DNA of 46,737 bases from Pseudomonadota bacterium (GTDB taxonomy: Bacteria; Pseudomonadota; Gammaproteobacteria; Steroidobacterales; Steroidobacteraceae), in the NCBI GenBank assembly GCA_021822385.1, contig JAKARC010000018.1:1-46737 (forward strand), given 5' to 3'. Both the position numbers and the translations under genes were made by a program. The notes beneath the pieces were generated by a model. It was given only the letters and a program-made list of their open reading frames with translations, was not told where the DNA came from and did not search any database. Below, piece by piece: positions 9,522 to 19,518 of the stretch. Position 1 is the first letter of the stretch, and every line of letters starts with the position of its first letter.

Positions 9522-10093
9522 GCATGGCTTGCCGTAAGGGAAGCAGATTAAGCGTGGACTTGTTGGAGTTTAAGAGTGTGTCCGGGACCCATCGTTGGCA
9601 CTTGCGCGCGACGTAAAGTTCGCACGCTTGACCAATTGCAGGGGTGGCACCAACGATTCGCTTCGCCCGCACCTCGTCGATGTGGTCGAACGCCCCTTTT
9701 CCGCGCGGTGTGCCATGAAGTAGATTCGACCCAGACGAGCACTTTGCAGCTATGGTGGGCGCCCTCCTACCAGCCAACGAGCCATGAGCGCGTGACTTTG
9801 CCTGTCTTTACTTGGGGAGACGCATCACGCGCATGCCGAAGGAGCTGTCGATTTGGTGCGCGTGCTCGACCTGGGTTTTTGTCGAAGGCGGCGGCATCGC
9901 AAGGGCTTCCTTTTCCGAGAAAACGATGTGCTTTTGTCTCTACGACAGCCCAAAATGTGCGGTTGCAAAGATTCGCCCAATTGGGCGTATTTGTGGGCGG
10001 TTTAAAGCGGAAAATCCAGGATATACCGCTCAATTTTTACGGCCATGAGTGTCAGCTGAGTCACGGAACATGAGCGTAACTTACTAATTTTAA
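9522..10093. other. No recognisable gene; lower-GC flank of the IS remnant
   Basis: No frame here resembles a known protein. Base composition is visibly less GC-rich than the neighbours, especially at 9900-10093. The beginning may hold the unrecognisable N-terminal part of the transposase. A 29-codon minus-strand frame (9808-9897) has an AAGGAAG sequence upstream but nothing else to support it. The end must contain the mutS promoter; I see no convincing -35/-10 pair or ribosome site before the mutS ATG. Confidence 0.5.
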
Positions 10094-12685
10094 ATGAAAA
10101 GAACATCTACGCCTGACGAGCAAGGGGGCGCCCCTGAGCATACTCCAGTTATGCAGCAGTACCTGCGGATCAAGAGCCGCCATCCCGAGGCGCTGCTCTT
10201 CTACCGCATGGGCGACTTCTACGAGCTGTTCTACGACGATGCGCGCCGGGCCGCGGCGCTCCTCGATATCACCCTCACCTCGCGCGGCCACTCGGCCGGC
10301 CAGCCCATTCCCATGGCCGGCGTGCCCGTGCACAGCGTGGAAGGGTACCTCGCCCGTCTGGTGCGCAAGGGCGAGAGCGTGGCCATCTGCGAGCAGCTTG
10401 GGGATCCGTCGCAAGCCAAAGGACCGATCGAGCGCGAAGTGGTGCGGATCCTCACCCCGGGAACGGTGACCGATGCGGCGCTGCTCGATGAGCGCCACGA
10501 CACGCTGCTCGCCGCGCTCGCCCGCGATGCCGAGCGCTTCGGGCTCGCCTGGCTCGATCTGGCCGCCGGCCGTTTTACCGTGCTCGAATCAAGCGGTATC
10601 GAGGCGCTCGCCGCCGAGCTCGAGCGCCTCAAGCCGGCCGAGCTGCTCATGCCGGAGGGCGCGGACGCGCCGCCCGCGCGCGGGCCGGCGCTGCGCACCC
10701 GCCCACCGTGGCATTTCGAGCTCGCCAGCGCCTCGCGGCTGCTCACCGATCAGCTCGGTACGCTCGACCTGAAAGGCTTCGGGGCCGACGATCTGCCGCT
10801 CGCGCTCTGTGCCGCAGGCGCACTGCTGCAGTACGTGCGCGATACGCAGAAGACCGCGGTGCCGCACATCCGCGGGCTCAGCGTCGAGGAGCGCTCGGAC
10901 GCGCTCGTGATCGATGCGGCGACGCGCCGCAATCTCGAGCTCGACACGAGCCTCGGCGGACGGGAGGATGCGACGCTGTTCGCGCTGCTCGATGTCTGTG
11001 TCACGGCGATGGGCTCGCGGCAGCTGCGCCGCTGGCTGAATCGCCCACTCACCGATCACCAGCCGCTGCGCGAGCGCTATCAGGCCATCGGGGCGCTGCG
11101 CGAGGCGCGCTGCTTCGAGGATCTGCGCGAGCGCCTGCGCGCGATCGGCGACATCGAGCGGATCCTGGCGCGCGTGGCGCTGCGCTCGGCGCGCCCACGC
11201 GATCTGACCCAGCTGCGCGCCTCGCTCACGGCCGTGCCATCCGTGCACGCGGCGCTCGCGCCGATCGACTCGCCGCTCCTCGCGGCCCTGGGCGCGCGCA
11301 TCGGTGCACACGAGGACATGGCAGCGCTGCTCGGCCGTGCCATCGCCGCGGAGCCCGCCGCCTTCCTGCGCGATGGCAACGTCATCGCACCGGGCTACGA
11401 CGCCGAGCTCGACGAGCTGCGGCGGATCGCCACGCATACCGATCAGTTCCTGCTCGCACTCGAGCAGCGCGAGCGCGAGCGCACGGGCATCGCGACCTTG
11501 AAGCTCGGCTACAACCGGGTGCAGGGGTATTTCATCGAGATTCCGCGCAAGGATGCCGAACGCGCGCCGCCCGACTATGTGCGCCGCCAGACCGTCAAAT
11601 CGGCCGAGCGCTTCATCACTGCCGAACTGAAGGGCTTCGAGGACCGGGTGTTCGGCGCGCGCGAACGCGCGCTCGCGCGCGAGAAGGAGCGGTACGAGGA
11701 GCTGCTGACGCTGTTGATCGAGCAGCTTGCGCACCTGCAGCGCACCGCCGCGGCGATCGCCGAGCTTGATGCGCTCGCGGCACTCGCCGAGCGCGCCGAA
11801 ACGCTGCAGTGGTGCGAGCCGCAGCTCACCAGCGAGCCGGTGCTGCGCCTCAAGGCCGGCCGCCACCCGGTGGTCGAGCGCTTCACCACCGAACCGTTCG
11901 TGCCCAACGATCTCGAGCTCGACGCCGCACGGCGCATGTTGATCATCACCGGTCCCAACATGGGCGGCAAATCAACCTTCATGCGCCAGACCGCGCTCAT
12001 CGTGATCCTGGCGCACATCGGCAGCTGCGTGCCGGCCGAGCACGCGCTGCTCGGGCCGATCGACCGGATCTTCACGCGCATCGGCGCGGCCGACGATCTG
12101 GCCGGCGGCCGCTCGACGTTCATGGTCGAGATGACCGAAGCGGCCAACATCCTGAACAATGCCGGGGAACGCAGTCTGATCCTGATGGATGAGATCGGTC
12201 GCGGCACCAGCACCTACGACGGTCTGTCGCTCGCCTGGGCGATGGCCCGCCATATCGGCACGCGGCTGAAGTCGTTCACGCTGTTTGCAACGCACTACTT
12301 CGAACTGACCAGTCTCGCCACCGAAATCGACGGCTGCGCGAACGTGCATTTGGATGCGACCGAGCACGCCGACCGGATCGTATTCCTGCATGCCGTGAAG
12401 GATGGCCCGGCGAGCCGCAGCTACGGCTTGCAGGTGGCACAGCTCGCCGGCGTGCCGCGTGCGGTCATCGCGCAGGCGCGCCAGTATCTCGAGACCCTGG
12501 AAGCGCAGCGCGACCGTCGCGAGACCTTGCGCCCGCAGATACAGCCGGAGCTGCCGCTGTTCACGGCGGCCGAGCCGCCGCACGATGCGCTGCGCGCGGC
12601 CCTGGCGGCGCTCGATCCTGACAATCTGACCCCAAAGGCGGCGCTCGAGGCCCTGTACCGGCTGCGCCATCTCCTTGAGGGGTAA
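10094..12685 (+). CDS. mutS: DNA mismatch repair protein MutS
   Basis: MutS recognises mismatches and small loops and recruits MutL. The 863-residue length is standard. The N-terminal domain has the mismatch-reading Phe-x-Glu in [11 protein letters not shown] (about residues 37-47). The ATPase domain shows Walker A in [16 protein letters not shown] (about residue 620), the [14 protein letters not shown] segment, Walker B in [19 protein letters not shown] and the downstream ATHYFELT. The C-terminal dimer region is kept. The ATG at 10094 has no clear ribosome site. The inserted lacI/MFS/IS segment lies upstream, and an ArsN2-like acetyltransferase gene follows 6 bp after the stop, so the two are probably co-transcribed. 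Confidence 0.99.
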   Translation: MKRTSTPDEQGGAPEHTPVMQQYLRIKSRHPEALLFYRMGDFYELFYDDARRAAALLDITLTSRGHSAGQPIPMAGVPVHSVEGYLARLVRKGESVAICEQLGDPSQAKGPIEREVVRILTPGTVTDAALLDERHDTLLAALARDAERFGLAWLDLAAGRFTVLESSGIEALAAELERLKPAELLMPEGADAPPARGPALRTRPPWHFELASASRLLTDQLGTLDLKGFGADDLPLALCAAGALLQYVRDTQKTAVPHIRGLSVEERSDALVIDAATRRNLELDTSLGGREDATLFALLDVCVTAMGSRQLRRWLNRPLTDHQPLRERYQAIGALREARCFEDLRERLRAIGDIERILARVALRSARPRDLTQLRASLTAVPSVHAALAPIDSPLLAALGARIGAHEDMAALLGRAIAAEPAAFLRDGNVIAPGYDAELDELRRIATHTDQFLLALEQRERERTGIATLKLGYNRVQGYFIEIPRKDAERAPPDYVRRQTVKSAERFITAELKGFEDRVFGARERALAREKERYEELLTLLIEQLAHLQRTAAAIAELDALAALAERAETLQWCEPQLTSEPVLRLKAGRHPVVERFTTEPFVPNDLELDAARRMLIITGPNMGGKSTFMRQTALIVILAHIGSCVPAEHALLGPIDRIFTRIGAADDLAGGRSTFMVEMTEAANILNNAGERSLILMDEIGRGTSTYDGLSLAWAMARHIGTRLKSFTLFATHYFELTSLATEIDGCANVHLDATEHADRIVFLHAVKDGPASRSYGLQVAQLAGVPRAVIAQARQYLETLEAQRDRRETLRPQIQPELPLFTAAEPPHDALRAALAALDPDNLTPKAALEALYRLRHLLEG

Positions 12686-12691
12686 GCGCCC

Positions 12692-13135
12692 ATGACCCTC
12701 CAGCCGCTGATCCGTGCCGCAACCGCCGCCGATCTCACCCCGATCCTGCGCCTCCTCGAGGCCGAGAGTCTCCCGGTGAGCGACCTCGCGGAGGCGCAGC
12801 CGCGCTTCCTGATCGCGTGCGCCGGCACGCAACCCGTGGCCGCCGGTGCGCTCGAGATCTACGGCACGGCGGCGCTGCTGCGCTCGGTGGCGGTGAGTGC
12901 GTCGTGGCAGCGCCGCGGCCTCGGTCGGCGCATCGTCAAAGCGCTCGAGCGCGAGGCGCGCGCCGCCGGGGTCGGGCAACTGTTCCTGTTGACGACGAGC
13001 GCCGCGGCGTTCTTCGCCGGACTCGACTACCGCCCCATCGAACGCGCCGCGGTGCCCGCGGCGGTGTGCGCGAGCACCGAGTTCCGCTCGCTCTGTCCGG
13101 CGACGGCGGTGTGCCTGGCGAAAACACTGCGCTGA
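12692..13135 (+). CDS. arsN2: GNAT acetyltransferase, ArsN2-like
   Basis: A 147-residue GCN5-related N-acetyltransferase. The acetyl-CoA loop is seen in SWQRRGLGRRIVKAL (about residues 70-84), following a LLRSVAVSA strand. The ALEIYGTAALLRSVAV stretch, the FFAGLDYRPIERAAVP segment and the end FRSLCPATAVCLAKTLR closely resemble the ArsN2 group, named for its presence in arsenic-resistance operons. No arsenic gene is in this window, and the partner is mutS, so the substrate is open. The ribosome site GAGGGG lies inside the end of mutS. The GNAT fold is secure; the ArsN2 label rests on remembered family features. Confidence 0.75.
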   Translation: MTLQPLIRAATAADLTPILRLLEAESLPVSDLAEAQPRFLIACAGTQPVAAGALEIYGTAALLRSVAVSASWQRRGLGRRIVKALEREARAAGVGQLFLLTTSAAAFFAGLDYRPIERAAVPAAVCASTEFRSLCPATAVCLAKTLR

Positions 13136-13145
13136 GGGCGCGTGC

Positions 13146-13787
13146 TCACGACTCGCGGAAGCACCCCTCGGCGAGAAAATGCGCGCACTCGCGCGCCACT
13201 CGCGCCGACACCAGCATGCCGGCGTGACTCACCGGCAGCACGAGGTGCGCGCTCGCGCCCGGCAATCGCGTCTCGCTGACCGCAACGGTGCCATCGCTCG
13301 GCTCGTCGAATCCCGCGATGAACTGACCGACGCCGAAGGACAGCGACCCGGCGATGATCCCGAGCGGACGGTCGAAGCGCCAGCGCCGCTCGCGGCGCGT
13401 CAGCAGTTCCTCGGCCACGGCCCGCCCCATCAGCGCGCCGATGACGGGCGCATGGCCGGCCTGCTCGGCCGCGCGGCTCGCCACGCAGGGCGTGGCCAGA
13501 AACACCACGCGGCCGGGCGGCGGACTGGCGTGACGCTCGAAGAAGTTGTAGAGGACCAGGCCGCCGAGACTGTGGCCGACGAAGTGCACGCGCGGCGGAT
13601 CGAGCGCAGCAAGAAAATCGGCAAGCCGCGCGGTGATCTCGTCCATGCCATGCAGGACGGCCGAATAGCTGAAGGCGTGCACCTCGGCGCCGAGGGCGCG
13701 CGCGAGCCGGTGGCGCAGCAGCAGTCCCTCGCTGCCGGACATCCACAGTCCGTGGACGTAGACGATGTGTTGGAGCGGACGAGTCAT
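13146..13787 (-). CDS. Alpha/beta hydrolase (lipase-like)
   Basis: A 213-residue single-domain alpha/beta hydrolase. The oxyanion-hole segment is IVYVHGLWMSG (about residues 8-18), the nucleophile elbow is FVGHSLGGLVLYNFF, and the likely catalytic His is in LPVSHAGMLVSARV near the end; the acid may be the Asp in AGFDEPSDG. No signal peptide is seen, so it is probably cytoplasmic. The start at 13787 (MTRPLQHIVYVHG) is preferred over an upstream GTG-type extension that is Arg/Ala-rich and unlike any family member. It converges on arsN2 and follows oppF on the same strand. The substrate is unknown; a small ester or lipid is a guess from the fold. Confidence 0.82.
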   Translation of the reverse strand: MTRPLQHIVYVHGLWMSGSEGLLLRHRLARALGAEVHAFSYSAVLHGMDEITARLADFLAALDPPRVHFVGHSLGGLVLYNFFERHASPPPGRVVFLATPCVASRAAEQAGHAPVIGALMGRAVAEELLTRRERRWRFDRPLGIIAGSLSFGVGQFIAGFDEPSDGTVAVSETRLPGASAHLVLPVSHAGMLVSARVARECAHFLAEGCFRES

Positions 13788-13837
13788 CGGGCCGAGTATG
13801 CGGCACGCCGTGCGGGCGCGTACGCCCGCCGGGCTCC

Positions 13838-14829
13838 TCAGGGCTGCCCGGCTGCCGCGTCCGCATGGTGGCACGCCACGGCGCGCCCGTCGATCACCCG
13901 CAGCGCCGGCCGCTCGGCGGCACAACGCGCGGTGGCGAGCGGACAGCGGGTACGGAAGACACAGCCCGAGGGCAGCGCAAGCGGCGACGGCAGCTCATCG
14001 CGTCCCGGCGGGGCGCGGTGTGTGCGCGCGCGCACCGGATCGGGAATCGGCACCGCCGCGAGCAGCAGCCGGGTGTAGGGGTGGAGCGGATGCGCGTAGA
14101 GCGCATCGCGGTCCGTGATCTCCATCACCCGCCCCAGGTACAGCACCATCACGCGGTCGGCGATATGGCGGACGGTGGCGAGATCGTGCGCGACGAAGAT
14201 GTAGGTGAGATTCTGCTCGGCGCGCAGATCGAGCAGCAGGTTGATGATCTGCGACTTGATGGACACATCGAGCGCCGACACCGGCTCGTCGCAGATCAGC
14301 AGCTGCGGCTCGACGACGAGTGCCCGCGCAATGCCGATGCGTTGCGCCTGGCCGCCGGAGAACTCATGCGGGTAGCGGTTGATCTGTGCCGGCAGCAGGC
14401 CCACCTGCTGCAGTGCGCGCTCGACCCGCTGCCGCCGCTCGGCGCGCGCGAGCCCGGGCAGGAGCGCCGTGAGGGGCTCGGCGATGATCTCTCCCACCGT
14501 CATGCGCGGATCGAGCGAGGCGAGCGGATCCTGGAAGACGATCTGCATGCGGCGACGCAGCGGACGCAGCGCGGCCTTCTCGAGCGTGGTGAGCTCCACG
14601 CCGCTTAAGCGCACACTGCCGGCGGTCACCGGAATCAACCGCAGAATCGCGCGCAGCAGCGTCGATTTGCCGCAGCCGGACTCGCCCACGACCCCGAGCA
14701 CCTCCCCGGGACGCACCGCGAAGCTCACCTCGTCGACGGCACGCAGCGTCCGGTGGACCGGCAGCCACCCCCGGCCGCGCACCGGAAAGTGGACCGCGAG
14801 ATCGCGCACCTCGAGCAACGCCGTCGCGC

Positions 14830-14833
<4 letters not shown>
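13838..14833 (-). CDS. oppF: Oligopeptide ABC transporter ATP-binding protein OppF
   Basis: Second ATPase of the peptide importer, 331 residues. It shows Walker A in GESGCGKST, the Q-loop in IVFQDPLASLDPRMTVGE, the signature FSGGQAQRIGIARAL, Walker B LLICDEPVSALDVS and the switch His in VAHDLATVRHIADR. The C-terminal oligopeptide-type domain has the Cys pattern GCVFRTRCPLATARC, reported in related ATPases to hold an iron-sulphur cluster. The start ATG at 14833 overlaps the oppD stop as ATGA. A longer frame to 14968 exists but would run deep into oppD. It is the last gene of an oppA-B-C-D-F operon. Confidence 0.96.
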
Positions 14834-15826
<993 letters not shown>

Positions 15827-15852
<26 letters not shown>

Positions 15853-16765
15853 CGCGCAGACCGTCGCCGATGAAGTTGAAACAGTAGACGATCACGGCGA
15901 GAAACGTCGCCGGGATCACCAGCATGTAGGGATGCACCTGCAACACCGAGGCGCCGTCGCTCACCAGACCGCCGAGGGAGGTGAGCGGCGCCTGCACGCC
16001 GAGGCCAAGGAAACTGAGGAACGCCTCGAAGAGGATCACCGCCGGAATGGTGAGGGTGACATAGACGATCACGATGCCGAGCAGGTTCGGCACGATGTGC
16101 CGGCGGATGATGGCGGCAGTGCCAACGCCGCTCGCCCGCGCGGCCTCGACGAATTCCCGCTGGCGCAGACTCAGCGTCTGGCCGCGCACGATACGCGCGA
16201 TGTCGAGCCACGATACCGCGCCGATGGCCGCGAAGATCAACAGCAGGTTGCGACCGAACAGCACCATCAGCACGATCACGAAGGGAATGAACGGGATCGA
16301 GTAGAGGATGTCGACGATGCGCATCATCACGCCATCCAGCCAGCCGCCGATGAAACCGGCGACCGCGCCCCAGGTCACGCCGATCACCAACGTCACCAGC
16401 GTCGCGACCACGCCCACCATCAGGGAAATCCGGCACCCCCACATGACCCGGATGAACAGATCGCGACCGAGCGCATCGGTGCCGAAGATGTGCCCGCCGG
16501 CCCAGGTGGGCGGGTGATACATCAGGTTCCAGTTCGGCTGCGCGTAGCCGTAGGGCCAGACCCAGGGCAGCACGATGGCCGCGAGCGTGATCAGGCCGAG
16601 CACCCACAGGCTGACGAGCGCGGCGCGATTGCGCCGCAGCCGCACCCACGCGTCCTGCCACAGCGAGCGTCCCGCCACCGCGCCGGCGGCAAGCGTCTCG
16701 GCCTTGCGTGCCGCGCCGCGTCCGGGCACCCAGTTGTACCAGACGTGCCGCTCGGGACTGCTCAT
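15827..16765 (-). CDS. oppC: Oligopeptide ABC transporter permease OppC
   Basis: Inner-membrane permease, 312 residues, with the N-terminal extra segment typical of OppC ([15 protein letters not shown]), then about six membrane helices. The [20 protein letters not shown] motif is diagnostic of OppC/DppC, and the cytoplasmic EAA loop is in [24 protein letters not shown]. The ATG at 16765 overlaps the oppB stop as ATGA. The frame stays open much further upstream, but that part is only the out-of-frame shadow of oppB and should not be read as a fusion. It pairs with OppB to form the channel. Confidence 0.96.
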
Positions 16766-17685
16766 GACAGTCGGGCGCGCGGATCGAGCACGCCGTAGAG
16801 CACATCGGCGAGCAGGTTGAAGGCAATGATGAGCACGGCATAGAGGATGGTCACACCCATCACCAGCGTGTAATCGCGGTTCATCGCCCCGTCGACGAAG
16901 AAGCGACCGATACCGGGCAGGCCGAAGATCTCCTCGACGATGATCGAGCCGGTCAGGGTATTCACCGCCGCCGGCCCCAGGAACGAGATGAGCGGCATGA
17001 GCGCGGGCCTGAGCGCATGGCGCAGCAGCACCGTGCGCTCGGGCAACCCCTTGGCGCGCGCGGTGCGTATGTAGGGGCTGTTCAGCACTTCGATCATCGA
17101 GCCGCGCATCAGCCGCGCCACGTAGGCGAGGAGCGGCAGCGTCAGCACCGCCACCGGCAGCACCAGATGCGACAGGCGCCCGTGGCTCCAGCCGCCGGCC
17201 GGCAGCCAGTGGGCTTTCACCGCGAGCAGGAGGATCAGGAGGGGGGCGACGACAAAGGTGGGCACCGAGATACCGATCATGGCGCCAGCCATCGAGACAT
17301 AGTCCCAGGCCCGGTTCTGCCGCAGCGCCGCGAGCATGCCGAGCGGCATGCCGATGAGCAGCGCCAGCGCGAGCGCGAGCCCACCGATGGTCAGGTCCAC
17401 CGGCAGTCCCTGGGCGATCAGCTGGTTGACCGTGGTGCTGCGGTAAACATAGGAGGGGCCGAAGTCCCCGCGCACCATGTGCTCGAGATACCGTCCGTAC
17501 TGCTCCCAGACCGGCTCGTTCAGGTGGTACATGCGCTCGAGATTGGCCATCACCTGCGGCGGTAGCCGGCGCGCCTCGGTGAACGGACCGCCGGGCGCCA
17601 GACGCAGCATGAAAAAGCTCAAGGTCACGATGACCCACAGGGTCGGGATGGCCCAGGCCAGGCGCCGCAGCAGGAAGCGGATCAT
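16762..17685 (-). CDS. oppB: Oligopeptide ABC transporter permease OppB
   Basis: Inner-membrane permease of 307 residues. It begins MIRFLLRRLAWAIPTLWVIV, the usual first helix of OppB, followed by RLAPGGPF and the periplasmic loop. About six helices follow, with the EAA-type loop in PYIRTARAKGLPERTVLLRHALRP and IVEEIFGLPGIGRFFVDGAMNRDY near the end. The start at 17685 forms an ATGA overlap with the oppA stop; a nine-residue longer start exists and is less likely. Together with OppC it forms the heterodimeric channel. Confidence 0.96.
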   Translation of the reverse strand: MIRFLLRRLAWAIPTLWVIVTLSFFMLRLAPGGPFTEARRLPPQVMANLERMYHLNEPVWEQYGRYLEHMVRGDFGPSYVYRSTTVNQLIAQGLPVDLTIGGLALALALLIGMPLGMLAALRQNRAWDYVSMAGAMIGISVPTFVVAPLLILLLAVKAHWLPAGGWSHGRLSHLVLPVAVLTLPLLAYVARLMRGSMIEVLNSPYIRTARAKGLPERTVLLRHALRPALMPLISFLGPAAVNTLTGSIIVEEIFGLPGIGRFFVDGAMNRDYTLVMGVTILYAVLIIAFNLLADVLYGVLDPRARLS

Positions 17686-19409
17686 GGCTGCACCGAGTGC
17701 TGGCGGATCCACAGGTAGCGCGCCAGATGCAGATCCATCACGTTGGCCTCGAACCCGGCCACATAGGGCTTGACCAGATCGTTCGAGTTGTAGAAGTAGA
17801 GCGGAATGAATGGCTCGTCGCGGTTGAGAATGGCGTCGGCCTTGGCATAGAGCGCATAGCGGCGCGCCCGGTTCGGCTCGTCCACGGCCGCGCGCACCAC
17901 CGCCTGATAGGTCGGGTTGTCATAGTCGCCATAGTTCATGGCAAAGCCCTGCACGAACTGATGGGCGAAGGTGTATGGCGAGGGATAATCGCCCACCCAG
18001 GAGCTCCAGAAGAGCTTGGCGTTCTTGTACTGGATGTCCTGCAGCATCACCTTCCATTGCTCCTGCCACAGCTCGATGTCAGCCCCCAGCGCCTGGTGCC
18101 ACATGGTGGCAATGGCCTCCATGAAGTTGCGGGTCTGCACGCCCTGGATCATATACAGGAGCTTCACGCGCAACGGATGCGCGCGGGAATACCCGGCGGC
18201 GCGGTACAGGCGGCGCGCCACGGCCAGACGCTTCGCCATCGGCCAGTGTGCCCATGCGGGTGACTGGCGGGTGAAGCCCGGCAGCGGCGGAAACAGCGAA
18301 TGCGCCGGTACCCCCGCGCCCGCCAGGAGCTTGTCGTCGAGTACCCGGCGATCGAGCGTCATGGCAAGCGCCAGGCGCAGATCGCGATTATCGAACGGCT
18401 TCTCGTGCAAGAGCATGCCGAGATAGCCCGTGCCATACATCGGCGCCACCCGCACCTGCGTGCCGAGGGCGCGCCGCAGCCACGCGGCGTCGCTCGGCGG
18501 GTAGGCCGGATCGTCGACCAGATCGACATCGCCGGCGAGGTAGCGCGCGAGCGCCGCGGCGGAGGACGCGATCGGGTAATCGATCACCTTGCGCAGACGC
18601 ACGTGGGCGGCATCCCAGTAGTACGGGTTCTTCTTCAGGGTCAGGTGCCCGTTAATCACCCACTGGGTGAGGTAGAACGGGCCGTCGCTCACCAGATGGC
18701 CCGGGCGCGTCCAGGCCATGCCCCACTTGCGGATGGCCGGCGGGTAGAGCGGCATGTAATACGTGTTGAACAACATCGAGAGAAAATACGGCGTGGCGTG
18801 CACCAGCCGCACCTCGAGGGTGTGGGGTCCGAGCGCCGTGACGCCGAGCGTGTCCGGCGGTTTCCGCCCATCGATGATCGCCTGCGCATTGACGATGCGG
18901 GAGAGCGACTGGGCATATTCTGCGGCGGTGTTCGGGTTCACCTCGCGCCGCCAGGCGTAGACGAAGTCGGCGGCGGTGACCGGCTGGCCGTTCGACCAGC
19001 GCGCATCGGCGCGCAGGTGGAAAATGTAGCGCGTGCCGTGGTCGGTGATCTGCCAGGACTGGGCCACACCCGGGGCCATCTGCCCGTTCGCGCTGAGGGT
19101 CAGCAGGCCCTCGAACAGGTCCTCCAGCACGTCGGTCGACGGGACATCGGCGGCGAGCGAGGGATCGAGGCTGCGCGGCGTCAGCACCAGGCGCTCGCGC
19201 AGCACCTGCTGCGCCTCGGGCGCGGGCCGATTCGAGATGACGTAGTGCAGGACAGGCCCGGGCAGATGGCCCGAGGCGCTGCTGCAGGCACTCAGCAGTA
19301 CGGGCAGGAGCGCGGCGAGGAGTGCAAGCTGCCGGCGCCTGCGCGGCACCCTGGGCGCGGCGCGCTGCGGCGCACCCGCGGCCACTGCGTGTCCGCTCAC
19401 ACGCCGCAC
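17682..19409 (-). CDS. oppA: Oligopeptide-binding lipoprotein OppA
   Basis: Periplasmic peptide-binding protein of the SBP_bac_5 family, 575 residues from a GTG at 19409. The N-terminus has a basic run, a hydrophobic segment and a lipobox LLSAC with the acylated Cys near residue 42, so it is probably a lipoprotein. Family features follow: LTPRSLDPSLAADVPS, IFHLRADARWSNGQPVTAADFVYAWRR and FIPLYFYNSNDLVKPYVAGF near the end. Several GTG codons lie in the signal region and the exact start is uncertain, but the mature protein is not affected. First gene of the opp operon; the promoter should lie in the 109 bp between it and aspS. It resembles E. coli OppA more than DppA. Confidence 0.94.
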   Translation of the reverse strand: MRRVSGHAVAAGAPQRAAPRVPRRRRQLALLAALLPVLLSACSSASGHLPGPVLHYVISNRPAPEAQQVLRERLVLTPRSLDPSLAADVPSTDVLEDLFEGLLTLSANGQMAPGVAQSWQITDHGTRYIFHLRADARWSNGQPVTAADFVYAWRREVNPNTAAEYAQSLSRIVNAQAIIDGRKPPDTLGVTALGPHTLEVRLVHATPYFLSMLFNTYYMPLYPPAIRKWGMAWTRPGHLVSDGPFYLTQWVINGHLTLKKNPYYWDAAHVRLRKVIDYPIASSAAALARYLAGDVDLVDDPAYPPSDAAWLRRALGTQVRVAPMYGTGYLGMLLHEKPFDNRDLRLALAMTLDRRVLDDKLLAGAGVPAHSLFPPLPGFTRQSPAWAHWPMAKRLAVARRLYRAAGYSRAHPLRVKLLYMIQGVQTRNFMEAIATMWHQALGADIELWQEQWKVMLQDIQYKNAKLFWSSWVGDYPSPYTFAHQFVQGFAMNYGDYDNPTYQAVVRAAVDEPNRARRYALYAKADAILNRDEPFIPLYFYNSNDLVKPYVAGFEANVMDLHLARYLWIRQHSVQP

Positions 19410-19518
19410 CGGCCCCCACGCCTCTTTGGGACGATCATTGCGCTTGGACCGCCGGACCGGCGCAAAGTGCCGCCGGACACACCACCGCCGCAGTGAGTGC
19501 GCGGTGGCGTCCCACGGC

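Noticed and set aside
9808-9897. 29-codon minus-strand frame with an AAGGAAG upstream
   Set aside because: Too short and without any recognisable feature; lies in IS-flank DNA.
9576-10073. 165-codon plus-strand frame before mutS
   Set aside because: Composition is not protein-like, with no motif; overlaps other equally open frames.
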